Origin: an uncultured Cryomorphaceae bacterium
Lineage (GTDB): Bacteria; Bacteroidota; Bacteroidia; Flavobacteriales; Schleiferiaceae
Direction of reading: 5' to 3'
DNA: 64,000 nt
Assembly: GCA_902614915.1 (NCBI GenBank)
Contig: CACMMX010000003.1
Coordinates: 32,489-96,488 of the forward strand
The translations under genes were made by a program, and so were the position numbers. Position 1 is the first letter of the stretch. Every line of letters starts with the position of its first letter. This document shows positions 48,380 through 58,278 of this stretch, piece by piece. The notes under the pieces were generated by a model. That model was not told the DNA's origin and ran no database searches. It saw nothing but the letters and a program-made list of their open reading frames with translations.

Positions 48380-50605
48380 ATGAATAGCACTGCTGTTGCC
48401 ACTTTGAATCAGGCCAAAGAAATGGGTCTACTGCCAGAGGAGTTTGAGAAAATCAAGGAAATATTGGGACGCACTCCAAATTATCTTGAGCTCTCTGTTT
48501 ATGGCGTTATGTGGAGCGAGCATTGTTCATATAAGAACTCTATTGTATGGCTTAAAAAATTGCCTAAAAAAGGTCCTCATATGCTCGTGGAAGCAGGAGA
48601 GGAGAATGCGGGTTTAGTGGATATTGGTGATGGGTTAGCTTGTGCATTCAAAATTGAGAGTCATAATCACCCTTCAGCGGTTGAGCCATATCAAGGCGCT
48701 GCTACAGGTGTTGGGGGTATAAATCGAGATATCTTTACGATGGGAGCAAGACCTATTGCTCAATTGAATTCTTTGCGCTTTGGAAATCCAACTGAGGAAA
48801 GAACAAAATGGCTTGTGAAAGGAGTGAGCAAAGGTATAGGTGATTATGGAAATAGTTTTGGTATTCCTATTGTTGGTGGCGAGGTATATTTTGACGAGTG
48901 CTATCACCAAAATCCTTTGGTAAATGCTTTTTCTGCTGGTATAGTAGAGGTAGGAAAGCAAATATCTGCTACTTCAACTGGAGTGGGAAACCCCGTGTTT
49001 ATTGTAGGTTCCGCAACAGGAAAAGATGGAATTCATGGAGCTTCTTTTGCTTCCAAAGATTTAGATGAAGATAGCGCGGAGGATATTCCTTCTGTGCAAG
49101 TTGGAGATCCATTCCAGGAGAAACTCTTACTTGAGGCTACTATGGAATTAGCTGAAACCGATGCGGTCGTAGGTATGCAGGATATGGGTGCCGCTGGTAT
49201 TACGTGTTCTTCATGTGAAATGTCTGCAGCAGGTGAACATGGAATGGATATCTGGTTAGATAGAGTGCCTTTACGTCAAAAAATGGAAGCTTGGGAAATC
49301 CTTCTTTCAGAATCTCAAGAACGAATGCTTGTGGTTGTGGAGAAAGGAAAGGAACAAAAGGTCTTAGATATTTTTGATAAATGGGATTTAGAATGTGAAA
49401 AAATCGGTATTGTCACCGAAGGAGGCACAGTAAATTATTTTTGGGGCAAAGAGCTCATGGGAAGCATTCCTGCAAATAGCGTAGTTTTAGGTGGTGATGC
49501 TCCTGTATATCACAGAGAATGGTCAGAGCCTGCATATTATCAAGAGTTTAAGCAATTTAATATTCAATCTATTAAGGAGCCTAGCGATTTACTTACAGTA
49601 GCGCAGCAAATGGTAGCCCTTCCAAACATTGCTTCTAAACGATTTATATACGAGCAATATGACAGTATGGTGGGAACCCGAAACATGAGTACCAATGCGC
49701 CTACAGATGCCGGTATAGTTAATATAAAGGGCACCAATAAGGCCTTGGCTATGAGCTTAGATTGTAATTCGCGTTTTGTGCATGTTGATCCCGAAATAGG
49801 TTGTGCTATGGCTGTTAGTGAAGCAGCTAGAAATATAACTTGTTCTGGCGGCGTGCCTTCTGCGGTGACCAATTGTTTGAATTTTGGTAATCCATACAAT
49901 CCAGAGGTTTATTGGCAATTTGTGGGATCAATTAAAGGCATGAGTACAGCTTGTGAAAAATTTGAGACTCCAGTAACTGGTGGAAATGTGAGTTTCTATA
50001 ATCAAACACAAATTGGTGATACGGTTGAACCTGTATTCCCAACGCCCACTATAGGGATGATAGGAGTGGTAGAGGATAAAAAGTACATTACAACACTAGG
50101 CTTCAAGGATAAAGGCGATTTGATTTTTATGATCGGAAATAATCATGATGATATTTCTTCATCACAATACCTGGTAAATATCCATGGCGTTGAAAATAGT
50201 TCAGCTCCACACTTTGACATAGAGGAAGAATATACAAATCAAAAACAGGTACAAATGTTAATTCGTAAAGGGGTAATTAAATCTGCGCACGATTTGAGTG
50301 AGGGAGGACTATTTATTGGACTTTTGGAAAAAGCAATGGTCCATAATCTTGGTTTTGATATTACTCTTCCTGCAGAGTTCCGTAAAGATGCCGTGCTATT
50401 TGGAGAGGCTGCTTCAAGAATTATTGTAACGGTAAGTGAGGACCAAAAAAATTCATTCATTGATTTAATGATGCTTAATGGTTGTTCTTTCGATTTGCTA
50501 GGTCATGTCACAAAGGGAAGTTTACGTGTGGATGACGAAAATTGGGGTGAGGTGAGTGATTTTAAATCTATCTATGACCACTCTTTGGGAAGTCTTTTAT
50601 CTTAA
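48380..50605 (+). CDS. purL: Phosphoribosylformylglycinamidine synthase subunit PurL, small type
   Basis: Makes FGAM from FGAR in purine synthesis. 741 residues, the small PurL that works with separate PurS and PurQ; it lacks the N-terminal and glutaminase domains of the ~1200-residue form I recall in many Flavobacteria. Markers: [14 protein letters not shown], the nucleotide-binding [59 protein letters not shown], and in the second half [39 protein letters not shown] and [10 protein letters not shown]. purS and purQ are not in the window. Confidence 0.95.
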   Translation: MNSTAVATLNQAKEMGLLPEEFEKIKEILGRTPNYLELSVYGVMWSEHCSYKNSIVWLKKLPKKGPHMLVEAGEENAGLVDIGDGLACAFKIESHNHPSAVEPYQGAATGVGGINRDIFTMGARPIAQLNSLRFGNPTEERTKWLVKGVSKGIGDYGNSFGIPIVGGEVYFDECYHQNPLVNAFSAGIVEVGKQISATSTGVGNPVFIVGSATGKDGIHGASFASKDLDEDSAEDIPSVQVGDPFQEKLLLEATMELAETDAVVGMQDMGAAGITCSSCEMSAAGEHGMDIWLDRVPLRQKMEAWEILLSESQERMLVVVEKGKEQKVLDIFDKWDLECEKIGIVTEGGTVNYFWGKELMGSIPANSVVLGGDAPVYHREWSEPAYYQEFKQFNIQSIKEPSDLLTVAQQMVALPNIASKRFIYEQYDSMVGTRNMSTNAPTDAGIVNIKGTNKALAMSLDCNSRFVHVDPEIGCAMAVSEAARNITCSGGVPSAVTNCLNFGNPYNPEVYWQFVGSIKGMSTACEKFETPVTGGNVSFYNQTQIGDTVEPVFPTPTIGMIGVVEDKKYITTLGFKDKGDLIFMIGNNHDDISSSQYLVNIHGVENSSAPHFDIEEEYTNQKQVQMLIRKGVIKSAHDLSEGGLFIGLLEKAMVHNLGFDITLPAEFRKDAVLFGEAASRIIVTVSEDQKNSFIDLMMLNGCSFDLLGHVTKGSLRVDDENWGEVSDFKSIYDHSLGSLLS

Positions 50606-50799
50606 GCTTTTTTACTTCATTTGTTGAAGTCACAAAGAGTATAAATGCTCTCCGTTTTGCGAATAAAAGAAGTTTTTTATTTCGAATCAAATCTCCATGA
50701 GATTTAAATCCATATGTTTATAACCTATTTTAAAAATATTAAGAAGTTTCGATAGCTTGATTTTTACTTCTCTTTAATAAGAATATAGTAATCAACAAC

Positions 50800-51702
50800 T
50801 TAATCGAAATAATAAGCCGCCATTCTAAATGTATTGGCATGTGCCTCCAAAATATGTCGTATTTGAGGACTATATCCACCGCCCATGACCACGGCTATAG
50901 GTACTTTATTATTATGACATAATTCAAATACCATTTGATCTCTTCTTTTACACCCGTCTATTGACAGATGCATCCTGCCCAGCTTATCACCTTTGATAAC
51001 ATCCACCCCGCTCTGAAAGAAAACAAATTCTGGTTCAACTTGATTGAATAGCTCATTGATATGTTGTTCTAAAATTCGCAGGTATTCTTTGTCTTCAATG
51101 AAGTCAGGTAAAGGCACATCTAAATTGCTTTCTTCCTTATGGTAAGGATAGTTTTTGGCTCCATGCATACTAAAAGTGAAAATTCGACTATCCTTTTGAG
51201 TTAGAGCTGCTGTACCATTGCCTTGATGTACGTCTAAATCAACGACTAATATTTTTGTAATGTCATGAAAATCAATGAGGTGATGTGCCCCAATAACAAT
51301 ATCATTGAGAATACAAAAGCCTTCGCCTCGATCATAAAAAGCATGATGTGTTCCGCCGGCAATATTCATTGAGCACCCATACTTTAGGGCGAATTCAGTG
51401 ATGTCAATTGTTCCCTTACAAATGGTGCGCTCTCTATCTATGAGCTGTTTACTCAGTGGAAAGCCAATCTTTCGTTGAGCTTTCCTGTCTAACGTGAGCC
51501 ATTTTAAATTTGTCCAATAGCTATTACAATGCGTTCTAGTAATCTGCTCTTCGGTAAGTATTTTTGGCCTAAAGAATGAATGCTCAGGTAATGTACCCTC
51601 ATGAACAAGTTGTTCGGGTAGCAAGGAATATTTAGCCATGGGAAACCGATGGTTTTCAGGAAGAGGATGATGGTAAATAGGGGCCCAGGCTACCTTTAGC
51701 AT
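50800..51702 (-). CDS. Histone deacetylase family (AcuC-like) hydrolase
   Basis: 300 residues of the zinc-dependent deacetylase superfamily. Diagnostic: NIAGGTHHAFYDRGEGFCILNDIVIGAHHL (the charge-relay His-His), KILVVDLDVHQGNGTAALTQ with metal-binding Asp and His, FTFSMHGAKNYPYHKEESNLDV, FFQSGVDVIKGDKLGRMHLS with the second metal Asp, and VVMGGGYS near the end. The bacterial substrate is unknown; class IV/AcuC-like members act on small acetylated compounds or proteins. The ORF lies 6 bases upstream of pheT in the same direction and is probably co-transcribed with it. Confidence 0.92.
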   Translation of the reverse strand: MLKVAWAPIYHHPLPENHRFPMAKYSLLPEQLVHEGTLPEHSFFRPKILTEEQITRTHCNSYWTNLKWLTLDRKAQRKIGFPLSKQLIDRERTICKGTIDITEFALKYGCSMNIAGGTHHAFYDRGEGFCILNDIVIGAHHLIDFHDITKILVVDLDVHQGNGTAALTQKDSRIFTFSMHGAKNYPYHKEESNLDVPLPDFIEDKEYLRILEQHINELFNQVEPEFVFFQSGVDVIKGDKLGRMHLSIDGCKRRDQMVFELCHNNKVPIAVVMGGGYSPQIRHILEAHANTFRMAAYYFD

Positions 51703-51708
51703 GAACGA

Positions 51709-54120
51709 TTAACGCAATTTTGCGCCAAATCGTTCATTGAGTTCTTTCACTATTTTATCGATGCTTTTGTCAACTACTTTATCATTTAAAGTTCTCTGCG
51801 AATCCTGGAATGTTAACCCGATTGCATAGCTTTTTTTACTCTTTGGTAATTTATCACCTTCGTAAACATCAAAGAGAAAAACATCATGAAGAAGTTTACG
51901 CTCTGTCTGAATAATTGACTCGGTAAGCTCAGCGTAGTTTGTGGATGAATCTACCAGAAGAGCCAAATCTCTCCTAATTGAGGGATATTTAGGCAACGCT
52001 TCAAATGGTTTTGAACCAGAATTAATTGTGATCGCTGTTATAGGCTCCCACAGCAAAGAGGCGTGAAAAACATCTTCTTTAATATCAAAATGATGTCGAA
52101 CTTTTGGATGGATAGAACCTATATGTCCAATTGTAGTTTTTCCAATTTTTAAACTTAGATATTCACTGAAGAGACTGTGCTCTCTGGGTACCATCACCAA
52201 GGATAATCCTAACCCATTAAACAGACCTTCAACTAGACCCTTCATGAAAAAGAAATCATTAGGATTAGGAGCGCTATTCCAATGATTGGTATTTGAATTT
52301 CCTGTGCAGAAAAGATCTAAGACTGCATTTTCGAAATAACCATTTTTACCATTGCCATACGTTTTACCTCTTTCAAAGAATCTAAGGTTGGTTTGTTGCC
52401 GTTTTTGATTGAAACTGATGGCCCCAAGTCCGCCGAAAAGAAGGTTATTACGCATGATATTCAAATCTTGGCTTAGCGGATTTAACACCTCTATCAGCGT
52501 ATCTGTAACGTCTTCTTGTAAGAATTCATAGTCGGAACCTCTAGAAAGACTGTTGTTCATGATTTCGTAAAAGCCGTTTCCTGTTAACTGACCTAGTATA
52601 GATTTCTCAATTTTAGAGGGACGGGCATCGTACTTAGCACTACTTATATGCATACCCGATGGTACCTCAATATTATTGAAGCCATAAATCCTTAGTAGTT
52701 CTTCTGCAATGTCCACATCACGAGTAACATCTACCCTGTAAGTGGGAACTTTCACCGTCCATTGGTCACCATTTAGTGCAATGATTTCAAAATCAAGCCA
52801 CTTTAGTATATCGGAGGCCTTTTCTATACTCATGTATACCCCAATAAGTTTGCAAACCTTTTCAAAACTGAAAGTTATTTCCCCTCTTGGAAAATCAGTC
52901 ATACCGATATGATCAACAGGACTTGCCGAGGCACCAGTCAATTCACAAATGAGTTCTGCGGCATAGGCAAGTGCTTGGAACGTTGTATTAGGGTCTACTC
53001 CTCTCTCATATCTATAACTAGCGTCCGTATTAACACCATGACGTTTGGCAGTTTTACGCACGCTAGTTGAGTCAAAATAGGCACCTTCTAAATATACCTC
53101 TGAAGTTTCATTCACTACACTGCTGTTTGCTCCACCCAAGACCCCCGCAATACACATTGGTTTGTTTTGGTCTGCTATAACCAGATCCTCAGCATCAAGA
53201 GTTCGTTCTACTTCATCGAGAGTAGTGATTACCTCTCCTCGGTTAGCCTGACGAATAACAATCGAATCACCTTTAATTTTTGCTGCATCAAAAGCATGCA
53301 GAGGATGTCCAAAAGTGTGAAGGACATAGTTGGTTATATCAACTAAATTATTTTTAGGTGTTATCCCAACTGCCTTTAAACTATTTTTTAGCCAATCAGG
53401 ACTTTCAGAAATTACCACATTGGTAAAGTAGGTTCCATAGTAGGAGGAACATGCTTGACTTTCTAGGCTTATTTTAAGAGGATTCTTTCCTTCAGTCTTA
53501 AAAACGCCTTTTGGAATGATTAATTCGGGCACTTGTTCTCCTTTAGATAAAAGTGCAGCTCTTAAGTCACGTGCAACACCAATGTGTCCCATAGCATCTG
53601 TTCTATTTGGGGTCAAGCCAATTTCAAAAACGTGATCACTTTCAATATCTAAAATATCTGCACAAGCTGTGCCTGGTGAAAGAGATTTGTCTAACACCAT
53701 TATGCCCTCATGTTTTGTACCTAGACCAAGCTCATCTTCTGAACAAATCATTCCTTGGCTGACCTCGCCTCTAATCTTCCCTTTTTTAATTTTAAGCTCC
53801 TTACCATCCGGATAGAGTTTGGTACCAACGGTAGCAATGGGAACTTTTTGACCAACAGCTACATTTGCTGCTCCACAGACGATTTGCAGCGGTTCATCAC
53901 CGCCAACATTTACTGTAGTTATTTTTAAACGATCCGCATTTGGATGCTGAATGCAAGTCACAACCTGACCAACAACAACACCTTTTAATCCTCCTTTGAT
54001 ACTTTCAACTTCATTGAGTCTCTCAACTTCAAGGCCAGTATCAGTTAATAATTCATTAACGTATTTGGGATTTAAGTCGACCGCTAAAAAACGCTTTAAC
54101 CAACGGTAAGAAATATTCAT
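51709..54120 (-). CDS. pheT: Phenylalanyl-tRNA synthetase beta subunit
   Basis: 803 residues, the beta chain of the (alpha-beta)2 enzyme. N-terminal MNISYRWLKRFL, a tRNA-binding EMAP-like domain (about 40-150; GLKGVVVGQVVTCIQHPNADRLKITTVNVG), B3/B4 editing domain (NVVISESPDWLKNSLKAVGITPKNNLVDITNYVLHTFGHPLHAFDA), GADASYRYERG-type TDASYRYERGVDPN, DRDVDIAEELLRIYGFNNI and the C-terminal FDX-ACB domain (about 705-803; LPKYPSIRRDLALLVD...). pheS is not beside it in the window. Confidence 0.97.
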   Translation of the reverse strand: MNISYRWLKRFLAVDLNPKYVNELLTDTGLEVERLNEVESIKGGLKGVVVGQVVTCIQHPNADRLKITTVNVGGDEPLQIVCGAANVAVGQKVPIATVGTKLYPDGKELKIKKGKIRGEVSQGMICSEDELGLGTKHEGIMVLDKSLSPGTACADILDIESDHVFEIGLTPNRTDAMGHIGVARDLRAALLSKGEQVPELIIPKGVFKTEGKNPLKISLESQACSSYYGTYFTNVVISESPDWLKNSLKAVGITPKNNLVDITNYVLHTFGHPLHAFDAAKIKGDSIVIRQANRGEVITTLDEVERTLDAEDLVIADQNKPMCIAGVLGGANSSVVNETSEVYLEGAYFDSTSVRKTAKRHGVNTDASYRYERGVDPNTTFQALAYAAELICELTGASASPVDHIGMTDFPRGEITFSFEKVCKLIGVYMSIEKASDILKWLDFEIIALNGDQWTVKVPTYRVDVTRDVDIAEELLRIYGFNNIEVPSGMHISSAKYDARPSKIEKSILGQLTGNGFYEIMNNSLSRGSDYEFLQEDVTDTLIEVLNPLSQDLNIMRNNLLFGGLGAISFNQKRQQTNLRFFERGKTYGNGKNGYFENAVLDLFCTGNSNTNHWNSAPNPNDFFFMKGLVEGLFNGLGLSLVMVPREHSLFSEYLSLKIGKTTIGHIGSIHPKVRHHFDIKEDVFHASLLWEPITAITINSGSKPFEALPKYPSIRRDLALLVDSSTNYAELTESIIQTERKLLHDVFLFDVYEGDKLPKSKKSYAIGLTFQDSQRTLNDKVVDKSIDKIVKELNERFGAKLR

Positions 54121-54188
54121 CTATAAGAATGTTCAATGTCGTCAAAGTTACACTAATGACAGAGAATAAAAAGTGCTAAAAGTGAGGC

Positions 54189-54794
54189 TTAAAACAATTT
54201 ATAGAGAATCACCCCATAGATTGCGAACCGTAAGAAACGAACTAAAGTTATTAGCGCAAATTTGTGAAAGGGGTAATTATTGACTCCACTAATTTGACTC
54301 ACAATTGGGTAAGGTAACGGTGTTAAAGCAGAAAGAACAATCAGTAAGCCTCCAAAACGATTTAGTTGGATAAAGGTCTTTTGGTAGCGTTCTAAAATGA
54401 GATTTCTTACAAAAGCTCGGGTTCGCCAAAATCTACCTAAAAAGTAACCTAAAATACCAGCAACATAGCTCAAACTAGCCAAAAGGATGAGCATCCATGT
54501 GGGTTTTAAAGTTTCATCCGCCCATATAATAAGAAGTTCTGGGGTAATAAATCCAATACTGATTTCTGATAAGAAAAAGAGACAAATTAGTCCAAATGGT
54601 GAAAGCAATCCCGTCGCCCAAGCAGCAGCTGAATCAATGTCCAAAATATAGGTGTCAAAAAAGTAAAAACAGAGCAGAATGATTGTTATCGACAAAAGCA
54701 ACTTTGTTACATTAGCCTTCATGAACGTATATCCTCCCTTTCGTTGCATGACTAAATGCTGCAAACGAATGTATCGTCTAAAAATTCTAACCAT
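54189..54794 (-). CDS. VTT-domain (YqaA/DedA-like) membrane protein
   Basis: 201 residues with about four hydrophobic helices: LLLSITIILLCFYFFDTYI, a stretch PFGLICLFFLSEISIGFITPELLII with the conserved charged E-x-x-x-x-x-x-P-E-x-x-x, LILLASLSYVAGILGYFLGRFW, GLLIVLSALTPLPYPIVSQISGV and a C-terminal FALITLVRFLRFAIYGVIL. This fits the SNARE-associated/VTT family of lipid-scramblase-like proteins. The start is uncertain: ATG 54794 keeps the basic RRYIRLQHLVMQRKGGYTF head seen in relatives, while ATG at about 54722 would begin MKANVTKLLL. It follows recG by 3 bases. Confidence 0.78.
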   Translation of the reverse strand: MVRIFRRYIRLQHLVMQRKGGYTFMKANVTKLLLSITIILLCFYFFDTYILDIDSAAAWATGLLSPFGLICLFFLSEISIGFITPELLIIWADETLKPTWMLILLASLSYVAGILGYFLGRFWRTRAFVRNLILERYQKTFIQLNRFGGLLIVLSALTPLPYPIVSQISGVNNYPFHKFALITLVRFLRFAIYGVILYKLF

Positions 54795-54797
54795 ATA

Positions 54798-56897
54798 TTA
54801 CGAAATCCTGTTCCAGCCCCATTTATCTTTAAACAATAAATTCCAATGCTGTTTAATAGGAACGTGATTTTCATCATTTAGTTGCGGATCAACTGCTAAT
54901 AATTTTTCTACTACTTCACGCGCCCAGTATAAAATGGCTCCATCTTGACTTAATGAGGCCAATTTAAATTGCAATTGACCGCTTTGTTTAGTACCCATAA
55001 TATCTCCTGGTCCACGGAGTTTCATGTCTACTTCCGCGATTTCAAATCCATCTTGGGTGCGTACCATGGTTTCAAGTCTTGTCTTTGCATCGTTACTAAG
55101 TTTATAGGAACTTACCAGGATACAATAGCTTTCTTCGCTACCACGTCCAACTCGACCCCTAAGCTGATGAAGTTGGCTCAGGCCAAAACGTTCAGAATTT
55201 TCAACAATCATTATAGAAGCGTTAGGTACATTTACGCCAACCTCAATTACCGTGGTTGCCACAAGAATTTGTGCTTTTCCTGTGGTAAACCTTTTCATTT
55301 CATCCTCTTTATCCTGCGGTTTCATTCGCCCATGAACTACCGCAATTTGATATTGTGGACGGGGAAAATCTCGAAGCAATTGCTCGTAACCAACTTCAAG
55401 ATTTTTTAGATCAAGAGTTTCACTTTCTTCAATCAACGGAAAGACAACATACACCTGTCGACCTTTTGCAATTTCTTGCTTCATGAATCCGTTGAGCTTC
55501 AACCTATTCTTTTCAAACAAGTGTTTAGTGGTGATAGGTTTCCGTCCAGGAGGCAATTCGTCAATAATACTAATATCAAGGTCCCCATATAGGCTAAGTG
55601 CCAAGGTTCTTGGAATAGGTGTTGCTGTCATGACCAACATGTGGGGCGGGTACGTATTCTTTTTCCAAAGTTCTGCGCGTTGAACAACACCGAATCTGTG
55701 TTGTTCATCTATAATAGCGAGTCCAAGATTCGCGAATTTGACCGTAGGTTCTATTAATGCATGCGTTCCAATTAAAATTTGTAGTTCGCCACTTTGAAGG
55801 CGTTTATGGATAGATGCGCGTTGCTTCCTGTTTGTTGACCCCGTGAGCAATTCAATGCGTATCCCAGCAGGTTGACACATTTCGTTTAACCCTTCAAAGT
55901 GCTGCGCAGCGAGTATTTCTGTTGGAGCCATCAAGGCGGCTTGAAATCCATTGTCAGTGGCCAACAACATGGCAAGCAGAGCCACGATGGTTTTTCCGGA
56001 CCCTACATCACCTTGAACAAGACGATTCATTTGTGCTCCCGTCCCTAAATCAAACCTAATTTCTTTTACTACGCGTTTTTGAGCTTGGGTTAGTTGAAAG
56101 GGTAAGTGGTTGTTGAAGAAGTTCATGAAGTTCTGCCCAACAGATTCAAACTTATAGCCTTTAATGGCGTTTTTGTTCCGAATTTTATTTCGTACTTGTG
56201 TGAGTTGAAGAAAAAAGAATTCTTCAAACTTTATGCGCTTTCGCGCAGCCTCCAGATGCTCGCTTGAGGAAGGGAAGTGAATCCAGTAAAGTGCTTGTTT
56301 TTTTGATACAAGGAGCTGTTGCTTTGCAAATTCTTCTGTGAAGGGATCTGAAATTTCATCGAGTTCTTTCTTTAAAACAGATTTAATGACTTTGCTCAGA
56401 CCTTTGGAATTAAGACCTTTTTTGGTGAGTTTGTCCGTTGTTGAATAGACCGGCTCTAACACAGATTGTAAATCACTAGATAGCGCGGGAGCTGATAGTT
56501 CAGGATGAGGAATACTTATTTTGCCTTTGAAAGAGTTGACTTTCCCATAGGCAACTAGGGGTGTATGAAGTTTTAGCGATCGCCTAATCCATGAGGCACC
56601 TTTAAACCAAACCAGTTCAATAGAACCCGTGCCGTCAGTGAAGGTTGCAACCAATCGTTTTTTTCGAGGCGGCCCTACCTCTTCAACTTTAGTGATTTCA
56701 CCTTTGATTTGAACTTCAATTGGTGCGGAACTTAGCTGAGCTATGGTATGAAATTGAGTTTTATCTACATATCTAAAAGGATAATACTCAATCAACTGCC
56801 ATGTAGTTCGAATTCCTAATTCTTCAGTAAGTAATGCCGCTCTATCTGGTCCAATACCTTCAGCATATACTATGAGGTTATTTGTAGTGCTCATCAT
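54798..56897 (-). CDS. recG: ATP-dependent DNA helicase RecG
   Basis: Branch-migrating helicase that regresses stalled forks and processes Holliday junctions. About 699 residues from ATG 56897 (MMSTTNNLIVYAEGIG); the second of two adjacent ATG codons (56894) is equally possible. The open frame to 56969 overlaps the divergent sugar transferase gene. Motifs: the wedge domain OB-fold (FHTIAQLSSAPIEVQIKGEITK), Walker A RLVQGDVGSGKTIVALLA, DEQH box LAIIDEQHRFG, TATPIPRTLALSLYGDLD, and C-terminal motifs VVHGRMKPQDKEDEMKRF, VATTVIEVGVNVPNASIM, QLHQLRGRVGRG and the TRG-type QDGFEIAEVDMKLRGPGDIMG. Confidence 0.96.
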   Translation of the reverse strand: MMSTTNNLIVYAEGIGPDRAALLTEELGIRTTWQLIEYYPFRYVDKTQFHTIAQLSSAPIEVQIKGEITKVEEVGPPRKKRLVATFTDGTGSIELVWFKGASWIRRSLKLHTPLVAYGKVNSFKGKISIPHPELSAPALSSDLQSVLEPVYSTTDKLTKKGLNSKGLSKVIKSVLKKELDEISDPFTEEFAKQQLLVSKKQALYWIHFPSSSEHLEAARKRIKFEEFFFLQLTQVRNKIRNKNAIKGYKFESVGQNFMNFFNNHLPFQLTQAQKRVVKEIRFDLGTGAQMNRLVQGDVGSGKTIVALLAMLLATDNGFQAALMAPTEILAAQHFEGLNEMCQPAGIRIELLTGSTNRKQRASIHKRLQSGELQILIGTHALIEPTVKFANLGLAIIDEQHRFGVVQRAELWKKNTYPPHMLVMTATPIPRTLALSLYGDLDISIIDELPPGRKPITTKHLFEKNRLKLNGFMKQEIAKGRQVYVVFPLIEESETLDLKNLEVGYEQLLRDFPRPQYQIAVVHGRMKPQDKEDEMKRFTTGKAQILVATTVIEVGVNVPNASIMIVENSERFGLSQLHQLRGRVGRGSEESYCILVSSYKLSNDAKTRLETMVRTQDGFEIAEVDMKLRGPGDIMGTKQSGQLQFKLASLSQDGAILYWAREVVEKLLAVDPQLNDENHVPIKQHWNLLFKDKWGWNRIS

Positions 56898-56929
56898 CGT
56901 AAAAGTAAGTATCTTTTCGCCGAAGAAAA

Positions 56930-58255
56930 ATGCAAAATCTGAGTTCACAAATATTTCGCTTGGGCACACTTGTAATAGATGGTGTATTAATCATCTCTTT
57001 ATTCGTAGCGGTTATCTATTGGCGGTTTACTGATTTACGGATTTCTAATCCAGAATACTACAACTACTACCTACAATTGTTTGTACTTACGTTTGTGAGT
57101 TGGTATGCATCTGGCAGTTGGGCAAGAATATTCACCTACAGTAGTGGACTTGAACAACGAAATGTGTTGGCCAATTTGTTCAGAGGTTTAATAGTCCAAT
57201 TTGCCATGTTATCAATAATAGTTGTGGGGTTAAAGGGGTATTACTACAGTAGACTTTTCCTAGGAACTTATTTTGGTTTATTGTACAGCGCTGCCATTAT
57301 ATATCGATTAATTTTTGTCCAGTTCCTTCGCCATCATTTGGCGAAAGGTCGCTGGCAGCGGACGTTTATTCTCGTCGGAACCCACTCTACGGCAAAAGCA
57401 CTGATTGATTTAGTGAAACTACGACCTGATTTGGGACTACAATTTCAAGGTACGTTCGATATTTCAGCGTTGCAAAATCAAGATTTACCCAAGGTACAAG
57501 AGTTGGTATGTGCTATATTACCAAGCACTGATGAATATGAGTTAGCAAGGGATTATGCGCTAAAGCAGGGGATGCGATTCCGCTATATTCCGAATATGGG
57601 GCCAAATTATAATGGACAGCTATTTATGGAATCGCTAGAAGGCTTTCCTTTGTTTTCTGAACGCAATGACCCACTGTCCAAAGGTGTAAATAAAGCAATT
57701 AAACGGCTTTTCGATATAATATTTACTATAATAGGTATGGTGGTTGTTCTTTCTTGGATAATGCCTTTGTTTGCTATTATTTTGATAATAAGTGGTGCAG
57801 GTTTTCCTTTTTTTACCCAGCAGCGCGAAGGTTTAGAAGGCAAAAAGTTTACCGTACTTAAGTTTCGTACTATTAGTTCAAAAGGCACTTCTAATGCCAT
57901 ACAGCGCTGGATGAGGAAACTTGGTATTGATGAATTACCTCAATTAGTTAATGTTTTAGCCGGTCAAATGTCTTTAATTGGTCCTCGTCCGCACACGCAG
58001 ACCGACGGTTTTAATTATGCTTCAGAAATTAGGCAATATAAAATTCGTCAATGGGCAAAACCGGGTCTAACAGGTTTGGCGCAAACGCGTGGTTTGCGCG
58101 GTAAAAAAGCCGCAGCGGATAAGGTGCAATTAGAGGCGCGTATTCGCGCAGATATCTATTATATTGAAAACTGGTCAGTTCTCTTGGACATGCGCCTACT
58201 AGTTGAAACAATATTAAGAACAGTCTTTTTCCCTTCATCGTTGCATAAAAAATAG
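56930..58255 (+). CDS. Polyprenyl-phosphate sugar phosphotransferase (WcaJ-like)
   Basis: Inner-membrane enzyme that loads the first sugar phosphate onto undecaprenyl phosphate for exopolysaccharide or O-antigen. 441 residues: four N-terminal membrane segments (VIDGVLIISLFVAVIYW, YLQLFVLTFVSWYA, FAMLSIIVVGLKGYYYS, GLLYSAAIIYRLIF), a nucleotide-like central domain FILVGTHSTAKALIDL, then the transferase domain: KRLFDIIFTIIGMVVVLSWIMP, FFTQQREGLEGKKFTVLKFRTI, LGIDELPQLVNVLAGQMSLIGPRPHTQ. The stretch between FRT and the DELPQ motif is shorter than usual. The start lies only 32 bases from the recG start. Confidence 0.9.
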   Translation: MQNLSSQIFRLGTLVIDGVLIISLFVAVIYWRFTDLRISNPEYYNYYLQLFVLTFVSWYASGSWARIFTYSSGLEQRNVLANLFRGLIVQFAMLSIIVVGLKGYYYSRLFLGTYFGLLYSAAIIYRLIFVQFLRHHLAKGRWQRTFILVGTHSTAKALIDLVKLRPDLGLQFQGTFDISALQNQDLPKVQELVCAILPSTDEYELARDYALKQGMRFRYIPNMGPNYNGQLFMESLEGFPLFSERNDPLSKGVNKAIKRLFDIIFTIIGMVVVLSWIMPLFAIILIISGAGFPFFTQQREGLEGKKFTVLKFRTISSKGTSNAIQRWMRKLGIDELPQLVNVLAGQMSLIGPRPHTQTDGFNYASEIRQYKIRQWAKPGLTGLAQTRGLRGKKAAADKVQLEARIRADIYYIENWSVLLDMRLLVETILRTVFFPSSLHKK

Positions 58256-58278
58256 TCGTCATTAAACAAACTTTGTTA

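Noticed and set aside
50611..50633. Hairpin ACTTCA/TGAAGT after purL
   Set aside because: Only 6 bp, and the T run is on the wrong side for termination in either direction.
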